A stretch of DNA of 64,000 nucleotides from Flavihumibacter stibioxidans (GCF_014332695.1 NZ_MBUA01000029.1:224724-288723); one strand, 5' to 3'; shown: positions 42,826-51,930, numbered from the stretch's first letter. Notes: generated from the sequence alone by a model not told the origin. Made by a program: numbers and translations.

Positions 42826-43896
42826 TCAGGCCAGGGGCAGCAGTGGCAACCGCACCGTAAATTCTCTCTCTGTAGCAATGATATCAATATTCTTCGAGCT
42901 GATCAGGCGGTAACGTTCGGCGAGGTTCGCCAGTCCCAGCCCGTTTGAAACCCGGTCAGTTCTTATCTCGCCAACCTCATTGGTCATGACCAGTTTTTCG
43001 CCTTCTATACGCAGCACTATCGTCAATGGATATACGCGGGAAAACTCATTGTGTTTGACGGCGTTTTCCATCAGCAGCTGCAGCGAGATGGGTGGCAGCA
43101 ACCACTTGTCCGGCGCGGATTCCGGTACTTCGTTCTGCAGGAAGAGGCTGTCGCCGAAGCGTATCTTCAGCAGTGAAAAGTAATTTTCGAGGAAAGCCAT
43201 CTCTTCGCTCAGCAATACCAGGTCGCGTCCTTTGTTCAGAAGGATATACCGGTACACATCGGCCAGTGTATCATTAAACTGCCTGGCTTTTGAGGGGGAA
43301 GATTCGATCAGGTGGCTCAGGGTATTAAGCGAGTTGAAAATGAAATGCGGGTCGATCTGGTTTTTCAGTGCCTCGAGGGCTGATTCGGCGCGGGCCTTTT
43401 CCAGTTGGCTGTTCCGCAACATTTCTGATTCGGATTCCTTCACCAGGAATACTGTTTCATACACGTGCACGATGAAGATCACGGCTATCAGGATGATGAG
43501 GGTGGTATTGAGCAGGGTGTTCCAGTTCACCAGGCCATCCAGGAACAGGTGATACCATCCCGTCAGTAATAAAACGCTGATGGGGATGGTGTAAAAAGGG
43601 ATGACCAGCAGCAGGGCGCCGATCTTGCGCATGGGGTGGTTGAACCAGTTGAAATAAGACCGCAGTGTAAATAGCAGGTAACGGTTTCCCTGCCATACGA
43701 TGAATGCGATGCCGATGGTATAGAGATAACTGAATTTGATCTGCAGGTGGCTGAGTTCCTGGTGGGGAACCATGCGGGTCAGCAGTGGGATGGCGATGCC
43801 GCAGAACGGTATCAGGATCACCCGGAAACCGATATCATTGATTTGTCCGGGTACCGTGTCGGGCTTCGTCGGTGATATAAGGGCTTTCAATCCCAT
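42826..43896 (-). CDS. LytS-type sensor histidine kinase
   Basis: 356-residue membrane kinase. About four transmembrane helices occupy residues 24-150. A short coiled region follows (ESEMLRNSQLEKARAESAL), then the His_kinase domain with the phosphoacceptor His in NQIDPHFIFNSLNTLSHLIE, the N box in LMENAVKHNEF and the G1 box in NGLGLANLAERY. The HATPase end is complete. No extracytoplasmic sensor domain is seen; input is probably sensed in the membrane. It pairs with the LytTR regulator. Confidence 0.93.
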   Translation of the reverse strand: MGLKALISPTKPDTVPGQINDIGFRVILIPFCGIAIPLLTRMVPHQELSHLQIKFSYLYTIGIAFIVWQGNRYLLFTLRSYFNWFNHPMRKIGALLLVIPFYTIPISVLLLTGWYHLFLDGLVNWNTLLNTTLIILIAVIFIVHVYETVFLVKESESEMLRNSQLEKARAESALEALKNQIDPHFIFNSLNTLSHLIESSPSKARQFNDTLADVYRYILLNKGRDLVLLSEEMAFLENYFSLLKIRFGDSLFLQNEVPESAPDKWLLPPISLQLLMENAVKHNEFSRVYPLTIVLRIEGEKLVMTNEVGEIRTDRVSNGLGLANLAERYRLISSKNIDIIATEREFTVRLPLLPLA

Positions 43897-43968
43897 GCAA
43901 TCTGGTTTCGGTGGCTTTCAATTGGCCGGTATGAATTTAGACAATAGTTTAGGATACAAAACAATCAT

Positions 43969-44382
43969 ATGGATATCTCAACCATTAACTGGCTGGCGGT
44001 TTTTGTGGCGGGTATTTCCGCTTTTGTAGTGGGCGGCATCTGGTACTCGCCCGGATTGTTCGGCAATGCCTGGATGAAGGACAGCGGCCTGAACGAAGAG
44101 GACATCAAAAAGGGGAACAAGGGTAAGATCTTTGGCTTTACGGCGATTTTTTCGCTGTTGATGGCGGCCAACCTGGGAATGTTCCTGGTGGATTCACCAC
44201 AGATGAAAACGGATCTGGGCTGGGGTGCCACAGCGGGTTTCCTGGCCGGCATCTGGACCTTCTGTGCCATTGCGATTCACAGCCTGTTTGAGCTGAAAAG
44301 CTGGCGGCATATCCTGATCAACGGGGGATATAGTGTGGTGGCGCTGACTTTGATGGGAGCTATAATCGGGCTGTGGAGGTAA
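43969..44382 (+). CDS. DUF1761 membrane protein
   Basis: 137-residue inner-membrane protein with four predicted helices and the DUF1761 pattern: NWLAVFVAGISAFVVGGIWYSPGLFGNAWM at the start, then a short charged loop and AGFLAGIWTFCAIAIHSLFELKSW. The function of the family is unknown. It lies directly before a broken VOC gene and is divergent from the sensor kinase, with 72 bp between them. Confidence 0.88.
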   Translation: MDISTINWLAVFVAGISAFVVGGIWYSPGLFGNAWMKDSGLNEEDIKKGNKGKIFGFTAIFSLLMAANLGMFLVDSPQMKTDLGWGATAGFLAGIWTFCAIAIHSLFELKSWRHILINGGYSVVALTLMGAIIGLWR

Positions 44383-44392
44383 GGGGGTCGCA

Positions 44393-44578
44393 AATCAACA
44401 TCCGATCAGCTGGTTCGGGATTCCGACCACTGATATTGACCGTGCGCAGCAGTTTTATGAAAGGATCGTGGATATGGAGAGGGTACCGAAAACAGAAGTG
44501 AGTCCCGAAATCGGTTTTATGGCCGTTCTCATTGATACGGAAGGGAACCGGGTTGGGCTGCATTCTGTGCCGGTTTAG
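44393..44578 (+). pseudogene. Remnant of a VOC (glyoxalase-like) gene
   Basis: A 61-codon open frame, ending at TAG 44576-44578, reads NQHPISWFGIPTTDIDRAQQF at its start and GFMAVLIDTEGNRVGLHS near the end. These are the first and last parts of a VOC-family protein (usual length about 120-130 residues). The central half is missing by an in-frame deletion after FYERIVDMERV, and no start codon precedes the first conserved residues. It is 10 bp after the DUF1761 stop. It is probably non-functional. Confidence 0.8.
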
Positions 44579-44618
44579 GTCCCCGGTAATTCGTATCTTA
44601 AGGAATAAACCTTGCCTG

Positions 44619-45122
44619 ATGAGTACAAAAAATGACTGGTCGCGGTTCGTGGTGCGGATCAATATCCGGGCCCCACGGTCGAGGATATACGAAGCCTGGG
44701 CAACCAGTTCGGGAATGGAGTGGTGGTTTCTTCGGACATGTGAATATACTGATGCAGGTGGCAGGTTACTGGAGCCGGATATTTTTGCGGTTAAGGGTAC
44801 CAGTTATAAGTTCCTGTGGCATGGTTATCCCGATGAAACATTTGAATTCGGCGAGATAATGGAAGCCAATGGTCGCGACCTGTTCCGGTTTCGTTTTGGT
44901 AAAGCGGGAACCTGTACGGTGCGGATTTTACTGGCCGGTGATGAACAGATTGTGGAGTTGGAGCAGGGGGAGATTCCGCTGGACGAACTGTCGAAGATGC
45001 AGTATCATGTGGGATGTAAAACCGGTTGGACATTCTATCTCACCAACCTCAAAAGCCTGTTGGAGGGCGGTATTGACCTGAGGAATAAGGACATCAATCT
45101 GCAAGACATGCTTAATGCCTGA
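44619..45122 (+). CDS. SRPBCC/AHSA1-type protein
   Basis: 167-residue cytosolic protein of the START/AHSA1 (activator of Hsp90 ATPase homologue 1-like) fold. It starts at MSTKNDWSRF; the frame is open to 44532 but that part overlaps the VOC remnant. VVRINIRAPRSRIYEAWATSSG and WFL, the LEPDIFAVKGTSYKFLWHGYPDE middle and the C-terminal helix region HVGCKTGWTFYLTNLKSLLEGG fit the family. Such proteins bind hydrophobic ligands; none can be assigned. It is followed by the next gene after 1 bp. Confidence 0.85.
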   Translation: MSTKNDWSRFVVRINIRAPRSRIYEAWATSSGMEWWFLRTCEYTDAGGRLLEPDIFAVKGTSYKFLWHGYPDETFEFGEIMEANGRDLFRFRFGKAGTCTVRILLAGDEQIVELEQGEIPLDELSKMQYHVGCKTGWTFYLTNLKSLLEGGIDLRNKDINLQDMLNA

Positions 45123-45123
45123 T

Positions 45124-45666
45124 ATGAAAACCTGCCTGATTATAATTTTCTTCGCTCCTTTATTTTGGGCGGGATGGGATCTTTCGGTTATAGGTAACCG
45201 TGAATATGTGCCGGAATGGCCTGGGGAATTGGCTGTGGGCGGGCAGCTCTACCAAGATAAAAAAGATTTTAACCGGTTAAAAGCGCTTCTTGGCACCTGG
45301 GTACGCCAGACATCTGCCGGTCCGGGATATGAGGAATGGGTCATTGGCAATGACGACAATCTGAGGGGGCGGGAGTACCGGGTGGCGGGTGGTGATACCA
45401 TTGTGCGGGAGCGGGTGAACCTGGCCAGGAAGCAGCAGCAGGTTGTATATGCGGTCACGGGTTCTGATCCCAGGGAGCCGTTGCCGGTAGCGTTTTTCCT
45501 GGTGGAAGCGGGCAGGAAACGGTTTGTTTTCGCCAATCCGACCCATGATTTCCCTAAAAGGATTGTGTATGAATTCAGCGGCACTGATTCTCTCCATGCC
45601 TGGATTGACGGCGGGGAAAAGGATGCGGCCACGCGGGTTGATTATTATTACCGTAGGGTGAAATGA
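45124..45666 (+). CDS. Exported DUF6265-like protein
   Basis: About 180 residues with an N-terminal signal (MKTCLIIIFFAPLFWAG; start 45124 preferred over 45115). The mature part has FNRLKALLGTWVRQTSAGPGYEEWV, RVAGGDTIVRERVNLARK and FVFANPTHDFPKRIVYE, the pattern of DUF6265 proteins of Bacteroidota, which have a lipocalin-like barrel. Function unknown. It begins 1 bp after the SRPBCC stop; hairpin repeat copy E follows its stop by 23 bp. Confidence 0.75.
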   Translation: MKTCLIIIFFAPLFWAGWDLSVIGNREYVPEWPGELAVGGQLYQDKKDFNRLKALLGTWVRQTSAGPGYEEWVIGNDDNLRGREYRVAGGDTIVRERVNLARKQQQVVYAVTGSDPREPLPVAFFLVEAGRKRFVFANPTHDFPKRIVYEFSGTDSLHAWIDGGEKDAATRVDYYYRRVK

Positions 45667-45689
45667 TTTGTGGTTAGGCGGCCGGGGAA

Positions 45690-45743
45690 TGGCGTCTGAC
45701 GTTTAGGATTACTGAATTCACCGGACACAAACGTCAGACGCCA
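45690..45743. repeat. Interspersed hairpin repeat, copy E
   Basis: Perfect 15-bp inverted repeat TGGCGTCTGACGTTT (45690-45704) with 45729-45743; the 24-nt loop has the ATTACTGAATTC core in forward orientation and is almost identical to copy A. It lies between convergent genes, beside a second hairpin. Confidence 0.85.
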
Positions 45744-45751
45744 CTGTAGAG

Positions 45752-45786
45752 CCTTCACCCGTCGGGTGGCACCCGACGGGTGAAGG
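45752..45786. repeat. ACCCGTCGGGT hairpin, second family
   Basis: Perfect 16-bp stem CCTTCACCCGTCGGGT with its complement, loop GGC. Same family as 27204-27224 and 47481-47520. It lies at the 3' end of the PfkB kinase gene and probably acts as a transcription end. Confidence 0.8.
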
Positions 45787-45788
45787 GA

Positions 45789-46712
45789 CTATTGTTGCAG
45801 CCACTGGTAGAGGCGATTCACATCGGCGACCTGGAAAAGCTGGGTGCCCGGGTTCATGGTGGCGGCGGTTCCGCAGGCGACGCCATAACGGACCATATCT
45901 TCGGGGGAGGCATTTTTCCAGATCTGGTAAGCCATACCGGCCACCATGCTGTCGCCGGCGCCAACGGTACTCTGTTTTTTAACTGTAGGCGCAGACACCT
46001 GTAGGTGTTGATCACGCGTAACCAGCAGTGCGCCCTGGGCTCCGAGGGAAACCACCACCATCTGGCAGCGGCCTGATTGGAGTAATTGGCGGGCGGCATC
46101 CAGCACTTCCCCGGTTTCCAGTTTTTCTTTTCCGGTTAGCTGGCTGAGTTCGTGGAGGTTGGGCTTGAGCAGGAAAACCCCGGTTTCAGCGGCTTTTAAC
46201 AAAGGCTCACCTGAGCAGTCGATCAGGCAGGGAATGCCATTGGCATTGGCGTAAGCCGCTATCCGGGCATAAAAATCCGTATTGAATCCAGGGGGGAGGC
46301 TGCCGCTTCCAACGATGAGTTTGGGTTTGTCCGGAAGACCAGCCAGTGCGGACAGGATCTTATCTGCATCTGTGCCGTCTAATGTGGGGCCGGGTAAAAC
46401 AAACCGGAACTGGTTGTTGCTATTGGTTTCCAGCACCACCATGTTTTCGCGGGTTTCGCCGCTGACGGACACAGCGTTGTATAGAATGTTTTCCTGTTTC
46501 AGGCAGGCTTCCAGTTGTTGGCCATTGATGCCGCCACTGGTGATGATGGCCATATTCGGCGCGCCTAGTCGGGTCAGGGCCTTACTTACATTGATACCAC
46601 CACCGCCGGCCTCTACCACCATTTCGGTACAGCGTAATTTCTTTTCGGGGACCAGTTGTTCGGTGGATGTGCTTTTATCCACCGCCGGGTTGGGGGTGAT
46701 GGTAATGATCAT
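45789..46712 (-). CDS. 1-phosphofructokinase family hexose kinase (PfkB family)
   Basis: 307-residue cytosolic sugar kinase. PfkB signatures are clear: the N-terminal ITITPNPAVDKS, GGGGINVSKALTRLG (substrate site) and, near the C-terminus, STVGAGDSMVAG with the catalytic Asp. The opening ITITPNPAVD is typical of 1-phosphofructokinase/tagatose-6-phosphate kinase relatives and PfkB itself. Whether it acts on fructose-1-phosphate or fructose-6-phosphate is uncertain. It is 5 bp after the DsbA-like gene and reads with it. Confidence 0.9.
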   Translation of the reverse strand: MIITITPNPAVDKSTSTEQLVPEKKLRCTEMVVEAGGGGINVSKALTRLGAPNMAIITSGGINGQQLEACLKQENILYNAVSVSGETRENMVVLETNSNNQFRFVLPGPTLDGTDADKILSALAGLPDKPKLIVGSGSLPPGFNTDFYARIAAYANANGIPCLIDCSGEPLLKAAETGVFLLKPNLHELSQLTGKEKLETGEVLDAARQLLQSGRCQMVVVSLGAQGALLVTRDQHLQVSAPTVKKQSTVGAGDSMVAGMAYQIWKNASPEDMVRYGVACGTAATMNPGTQLFQVADVNRLYQWLQQ

Positions 46713-46717
46713 GGTGC

Positions 46718-47371
46718 TTAGTTTTTATTCAGGTCAGCCAGTACGGCTTCGATGCGCTGAACCAGTGAAGACTGATCAGTATATCCCCTGGCAAGCAGGA
46801 AAAATTTCGAATCGCTCACCTGGATCAGCACGGCAGGGTATCCTGTGACCTGCAACTGTTTGCAGAGCTGGAATTCATAGTAAGCTTTTTCGCGGTATTC
46901 CTCGCTGCCCAGTCTTTCATAAAAATCCTTCTCATTAAAATTATATTTCTCAATGAGATGCCGATAGGCTTCATTATCGGTGAGATCTCGTCCTTCATAG
47001 TGCAGGGCATATTGGAGGTCGGCTGCAAATTCCACCTGCCGGTCGGGGAAATATTCCTTGGCTATGCAGAGCGCGATGGCCGGCTTCTCGGAATTCGGAT
47101 ACCAGTCGCTGTCTTCGGGATGGAATATATGCCAGAGATAGTCTTCCCCGAAGCGGATGCCTGTGAGGTCTTCCACCGCCTTGTAGCCATCCCGGATATA
47201 TTCAGCCATCACCCCGATATGGCGGGGGTGATCAGGTAATATCATACCGCCGGAAAGCACTTCAAAGGCGATGCGGTCGGAGTATAGTTCGTGGATGTTT
47301 TTGATAACGGGACTGAATCCATAACACCAGCCGCAATAGGCGTCGTAACAGTAATAAATCGTAGGGGTCAT
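46718..47371 (-). CDS. DsbA-family thioredoxin-fold protein (FrnE-like)
   Basis: About 217 residues from the ATG at 47371, with no signal peptide, so cytosolic. The redox motif is CGWC in CYDAYCGWCYGFSPVI (CxxC), followed by the helical insertion of the DsbA fold and the cis-proline region QVTGYPAVLIQV. It resembles FrnE-type DsbA proteins linked to disulphide handling or oxidative stress. The frame extends to 47428, but that N-terminus is unlikely. Followed by the PfkB gene. Confidence 0.88.
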   Translation of the reverse strand: MTPTIYYCYDAYCGWCYGFSPVIKNIHELYSDRIAFEVLSGGMILPDHPRHIGVMAEYIRDGYKAVEDLTGIRFGEDYLWHIFHPEDSDWYPNSEKPAIALCIAKEYFPDRQVEFAADLQYALHYEGRDLTDNEAYRHLIEKYNFNEKDFYERLGSEEYREKAYYEFQLCKQLQVTGYPAVLIQVSDSKFFLLARGYTDQSSLVQRIEAVLADLNKN

Positions 47372-47480
47372 TGTGCAAAATAAGGGCTTAATGAGATTTT
47401 TTCGGCCGGAGGCGGCCGATCCTCTCAAATCTTTAACTAATCCAATGAAAAACCGGCGGGTCAGGTGGCGGCCTCCCGAT

Positions 47481-47520
47481 CACCCGTCGGGTGCCACCCG
47501 TCGGGTGGCACCCGACGGGT
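47481..47520. repeat. ACCCGTCGGGT repeat cluster after polA
   Basis: Three units of CACCCGTCGGGTG type; the pair 47496-47506 and 47510-47520 forms a perfect 11-bp stem around GGC. It lies 18 bp after the polA stop codon. Same family as 27204 and 45752. Confidence 0.8.
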
Positions 47521-47537
47521 AGTAAAAGTACGAAAGG

Positions 47538-50438
47538 CTAGTGCGCTTCGAGCCAGTTGCCGCCCTGGCCGACCTCGGCGATGACCGGAACCTCATTGGG
47601 GAGGGGCAGGGCATTCTGCATACACTCAACAATAAGGGGTTTCAGGATGTCCGCCTCTTCTTTCAGTGCATCGAATAACAATTCATCGTGCACCTGGAGA
47701 ATCATTTTGCTCTTCAGCTTTTCCCGGCGAATGGCTTCATGCATGGCGGTCATGGCGAGCTTGATCATGTCAGCCGCTGTTCCCTGGATCGGAGAATTGA
47801 TGGCGTTTCGCTCAGCAAATCCGCGGACAGTAAAATTCGAGGAATTGATATCGCGCAGCCAGCGTTTGCGTCCCATCAGCGTTTGTACATAGCCGTTTTC
47901 CTTTGCGAAGTTCACGGTCTCGTCCATATACCGGGAGATTCCGCTGAACTCTTTTTTATAATTGTCGATGATGGTTTTGGCCTCCGTTCGGCTGATACCC
48001 AGGTTATCGGCCAGTCCGAATGCGCCCTGACCATAGATAATGCCGAAGTTCACGCTCTTGGCCTTGCGACGCATGTCTTTGGTCACTTCCGCCTCATCGA
48101 TGCCATACACTTTTGCGGCGGTTGCCGTATGGATATCCTTACCCAGCCGGAAAGCCTCGCACATATTGGGATCTCCACTGATTGCCGCCACGATGCGGAG
48201 TTCGATCTGGGAATAGTCGGCAGACAAAAGGATATGATTGGCATCCCGCGGGATGAAAGCCTTTCGGATCTCACGGCCGCGTTCGGTTCGAACCGGGATG
48301 TTCTGCAGGTTCGGGTTGTTGCTTGACAATCGACCTGTCACCGCCACTGCCTGCGCATAGGAGGTGTGCACGCGACCGGTTTTTCGGTTAATGATTGCCG
48401 GTAGTGCATCCACATAGGTGGATTTAAGTTTGGTCAGTTCACGGAAAGCGAGAATATCATCCACGATCGGGTTCTGCATGGCCAGTTTTGTCAGTACATC
48501 TTCACCAGTGGCGTATTGACCGGTCTTGGTTTTTTTGGCCTTGGGGTCCAGTTTCAGTTTTTCAAACAACACTTCACCCAGTTGTTTGGGGGATGCCAGG
48601 TTGAACCGCACACCTGCCTGCGAATAAACCCGCTCCTCAGCAGTTTTGGCTTCACGTTCCAGTTCTTTGGAATATTCCCGGAGGAAGTCCATATCCACTT
48701 TCACGCCTTCGAACTCCATATCGGTGAGGACTTTTACCAGCGGGTTTTCCACTTTATCAAAAACTGCCGTCACATTCAGTTCCTTCATCAGAGGAACGAA
48801 TTTTTGTTTGAGCTGCAGGGTGATATCGGCATCTTCAGCGGCATATTCCTTAACTTTTTCCACTTCCACATCGCGCATATTGCCCTGGTTTTTGCCTTTC
48901 TTGCCGATCAGTTCTTCGATGTGAACGGGTTCGTAACCAAGGTACTTTGAGCTTAGCAAATCCATACTCCGCTTGCCTTCGGGATCGATCACATAGTGCG
49001 CCAGCATGGTGTCAAACAGGTTGCCTGCCAGTTCAACGCCATACCATTTCAATACCAGCAGGTCGTACTTGATGTTTTGTCCCACCCAGGTTTTTGTCTT
49101 ATCGGCGAACAATGGCATAAAATGGGTGAGGATCTTTTTGGTAGCTGCCTGGTCAGCCGGACAGGGAACATAGAATCCCTCATGTGGCTGAAGTGAAAAG
49201 GAGAGTCCCACCAGTTCGGCATCGTTGGCGTCGATATTGGTGGTTTCGGTATCGAAGCAGATCTCACCGGCAGCGGTTAATCTTTTTACCAGGGCAGCGA
49301 TGGCGTCTTCGCCCTCAACCAGTTCATAGTGGTGGGGTGTATTGTGAATGTTTTTTTCTACCGTGAGGCCCATGTCGGCAGCCAGTTCATCGGCATTACC
49401 CGACAGGCCGTTTCCGTTGGCAGGTCCATTATCAGTTCCGTCCTCCATTCCCAACCCATTGTTCCCATTTGCGTTTCCCGATGCCCTGTTGCTTTGTCCG
49501 GCAACAGGATTACCGAACAGGTCCCGCTGCACGCCCTGTGGCGCCTGGTTGGAAGTCACAGGAATTTCTTCCCCCAGGATGCGTTTGGCAACGGTACGGA
49601 ATTCGAGTTCGGTGAATACTTCTTTCAGCGCTTCTTTATTCCAGTCTTTCAGGCGGAAGTCTTCTTCGTGGAATTCCACCGGCACTGTGGTAATAATGGT
49701 GGCCAGTTTCTTTGACACGGTGGCGGATTCTTTACCGTTGCGGACTTTTTCGCCCAGGGCGCCTTTAATATTTTCGGCATTGGCCAGGACGTTTTCCAGG
49801 GTGCCATATTCTGCCAGCAGTTTGGCCGCGGTTTTTTCCCCGACGCCTGCAATACCGGGAATATTGTCAACGGCATCGCCCATGAGTCCGAGCATATCGA
49901 TCACCTGGTCTACCGATTTGATATTCCATTTGGCACAAACTTCTTCGGGACCCATGATCTCGATATCGCCGCCCTGGTAACCGGGTTTGTAGATTTTGAT
50001 CTTATCGGAAACAAGCTGTCCGTAATCCTTGTCAGGCGTCACCATGAAAACCTCGTAACCCGAAGCTGCGGCCTGTTTGCTGAGGGTGCCTACGACATCA
50101 TCTGCCTCGAAGCCATCCAGCTCCACCACCGGTATATTGAATCCACGGATGATGCGTTTGATATCGGGGATAGCCAGCAGCAGGTCTTCGGGCGCTTCCT
50201 GCCGGTTAGCCTTGTATTCGACAAAATCGGTATGTCTTTCGGTTGGGGCCTGGGTGTCGAAACAAACGGCCATATGGGTGGGATGGCGGTTATTGATCAG
50301 TTCGAGCAAGGCGTTGACGAAACCGAACTGGGCATTGGTATTTTTACCCTGGGAGGTGATCCGGGGGCTGCGGATCAGGGCATAATAGGCCCGGAAGATC
50401 AGGGCCATGGCATCGAGGAGGAAGAGGCGTTTGTCCAT
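47538..50438 (-). CDS. polA: DNA polymerase I
   Basis: 966-residue polymerase for repair and Okazaki-fragment processing. The 5' nuclease domain (about 1-300) has LLDAMALIFRAYYAL and FEADDVVGTLSKQA. A low-complexity Asn/Gly-rich linker lies at about 309-350. The 3'-5' exonuclease domain keeps its acidic residues (CFDTETT, QNIKYDLLVLK, YAAEDADITL), so proofreading is likely. The polymerase domain has LSADYSQIELRI, RRKAKSVNFGIIYGQ and LQVHDELLFD. The DsbA-like and PfkB genes follow on the same strand; the AAA gene lies upstream. Confidence 0.97.
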   Translation of the reverse strand: MDKRLFLLDAMALIFRAYYALIRSPRITSQGKNTNAQFGFVNALLELINNRHPTHMAVCFDTQAPTERHTDFVEYKANRQEAPEDLLLAIPDIKRIIRGFNIPVVELDGFEADDVVGTLSKQAAASGYEVFMVTPDKDYGQLVSDKIKIYKPGYQGGDIEIMGPEEVCAKWNIKSVDQVIDMLGLMGDAVDNIPGIAGVGEKTAAKLLAEYGTLENVLANAENIKGALGEKVRNGKESATVSKKLATIITTVPVEFHEEDFRLKDWNKEALKEVFTELEFRTVAKRILGEEIPVTSNQAPQGVQRDLFGNPVAGQSNRASGNANGNNGLGMEDGTDNGPANGNGLSGNADELAADMGLTVEKNIHNTPHHYELVEGEDAIAALVKRLTAAGEICFDTETTNIDANDAELVGLSFSLQPHEGFYVPCPADQAATKKILTHFMPLFADKTKTWVGQNIKYDLLVLKWYGVELAGNLFDTMLAHYVIDPEGKRSMDLLSSKYLGYEPVHIEELIGKKGKNQGNMRDVEVEKVKEYAAEDADITLQLKQKFVPLMKELNVTAVFDKVENPLVKVLTDMEFEGVKVDMDFLREYSKELEREAKTAEERVYSQAGVRFNLASPKQLGEVLFEKLKLDPKAKKTKTGQYATGEDVLTKLAMQNPIVDDILAFRELTKLKSTYVDALPAIINRKTGRVHTSYAQAVAVTGRLSSNNPNLQNIPVRTERGREIRKAFIPRDANHILLSADYSQIELRIVAAISGDPNMCEAFRLGKDIHTATAAKVYGIDEAEVTKDMRRKAKSVNFGIIYGQGAFGLADNLGISRTEAKTIIDNYKKEFSGISRYMDETVNFAKENGYVQTLMGRKRWLRDINSSNFTVRGFAERNAINSPIQGTAADMIKLAMTAMHEAIRREKLKSKMILQVHDELLFDALKEEADILKPLIVECMQNALPLPNEVPVIAEVGQGGNWLEAH

Positions 50439-50445
50439 GAAGCGA

Positions 50446-50478
50446 AGATAGTGAATGGTGAATGGTGAATGGGCGGGT
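50446..50478. repeat. GTGAATG simple repeat upstream of polA
   Basis: AGTGAATGGTGAATGGTGAAT-type tandem units directly before polA and touching the stop codon of the AAA/DUF4143 gene at 50478. Related to the repeats at 36774, 36905 and 62726. Confidence 0.65.
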
Positions 50479-51710
50479 TAAAGGAGGGCCGGCAGGAATT
50501 TATCCAGCAGTGATTCGAGGCTGATGATCCGGATATTATCAAACCCGGTGAGATTGGTTTTTCCCGGGTAAATGATGAAGTTCTTTTTGGTTGTAAGGTC
50601 TGCGATGCATTGCCGGAATCCTTTGTTAGGGGTTGGTTCGGAACTGTAACTGATATCAATGCAGGCAATGGGCCGGTTGTTTTTCACCAGGACAAGGTCG
50701 GCCTCTGCGCCGTGCTGGGTTCGGTAATAATGCGCTGATATTCTGGTTGGCAATGCTTTACATATTTCATTAACTACATATGCTTCCCAGCTTCCGCCCA
50801 CTGCCATATGGGTGCAGAGATTGGTATGGCTGTCAATTCCCAGCAGTGTGTGGAGCAGGCCGGAATCGCGCAGGTAAATTTTAGGTGACCTGATAAGGCG
50901 TTTTTTATCGTTTGGCAGCCAGGGGGAGAGATTTCTCAGGAGATAGGCATTTTCGAGCTGGTCGAGGTACCTTTTGGCAGTGGGACCGGTGATTCCCAGT
51001 GATCTTGCGAGTTGTTCGAGGTTAAGGATATTGCCATTAAAAGAGGCGATCATTTTCAGGCAATTCAACATTTTGTCGGGAGAAAGCCTGAGGTCTGAAT
51101 AAAATGGCAATTCCTGGCTGAGATACTGGTGGATGAAATTATCAGTCCAATGTAAAAATGCTTTATCCGATTTTGATTTCAGTGCCTGGGGATATCCCCC
51201 GCGAAACCAGTGCCGGTTCCTGGACAACTTCACTGCCAGGGCTTCTTTCAAACCAATGCCTTCGAGGTCGCGAAAAACCATTTTTCCATTGCTGCGGCCT
51301 GAAGTTTTAGGATGCGGTTTCAGATCGTTTTTGGCAGGGAGATTTGTTTTTGGCGGCAGTGAAAACCCGGCAATCGAATCGGGGTTCAGGGATGAGACCA
51401 GGATAAAGCGCCCCGGTTTTTTATAAAAATCCAATTCCTTCCTGATGGCGGGCAAAATCTGCGGCATGAATTGAATTTCATCCAGGAGGATCAAATGTGT
51501 CCGGCGTGTCGAAAAAAACAAATCCGGGTTTTCCAGTTTTTTCCTGTCGATGGCTTTGCTGCAATCAAGGAAGGCGGTTTTCTTTTTCAATCGTTTTGCG
51601 ATCGATTTCGACAAAATTGATTTTCCGGCGTTTCGGGGACCCGAAATCACCAAAACCGGCGAATTTTTCAAAATCGCCATAAAATCCAGAGTTGATTTGC
51701 GCCTGATCAT
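50478..51710 (-). CDS. AAA_14/DUF4143 family ATP-binding protein
   Basis: 410-residue cytosolic ATPase. The AAA_14 domain has Walker A GPRNAGKSILSKS (residues 24-36) and Walker B LILLDEIQFMP; a Lys-rich stretch at about residues 117-143 follows. The C-terminal DUF4143 domain has RYLDQLENAYLLRNLSPW, KIYLRDSGLLHTLLGI, WEAYVVNEI and GAEADLVLV, which resembles an endonuclease-like fold with the E-x-D-hydrophobic-V pattern. Its function is unknown; such proteins are common as singletons and are often linked to mobile or defence DNA. It is A-rich and Lys-rich compared with neighbouring genes. Confidence 0.88.
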   Translation of the reverse strand: MIRRKSTLDFMAILKNSPVLVISGPRNAGKSILSKSIAKRLKKKTAFLDCSKAIDRKKLENPDLFFSTRRTHLILLDEIQFMPQILPAIRKELDFYKKPGRFILVSSLNPDSIAGFSLPPKTNLPAKNDLKPHPKTSGRSNGKMVFRDLEGIGLKEALAVKLSRNRHWFRGGYPQALKSKSDKAFLHWTDNFIHQYLSQELPFYSDLRLSPDKMLNCLKMIASFNGNILNLEQLARSLGITGPTAKRYLDQLENAYLLRNLSPWLPNDKKRLIRSPKIYLRDSGLLHTLLGIDSHTNLCTHMAVGGSWEAYVVNEICKALPTRISAHYYRTQHGAEADLVLVKNNRPIACIDISYSSEPTPNKGFRQCIADLTTKKNFIIYPGKTNLTGFDNIRIISLESLLDKFLPALL

Positions 51711-51930
51711 GAAATGAAATTAAAAATAAAGCGAGTAAAATCAAAATATAAATTGTGATATACTCGCATAAAAACAAAGCTCAGGAATAAATTTTTCCAC
51801 CGTATTTAATGACAATAACCGGCATAAAAATCCCTCCGTTTTTCCATTAACAATTCTATAAGACCAAACGGCACAATGCTTGGAATACAGTCCCAGATAA
51901 CAATTCATTTATCCGATTTAAAACAAGTGT

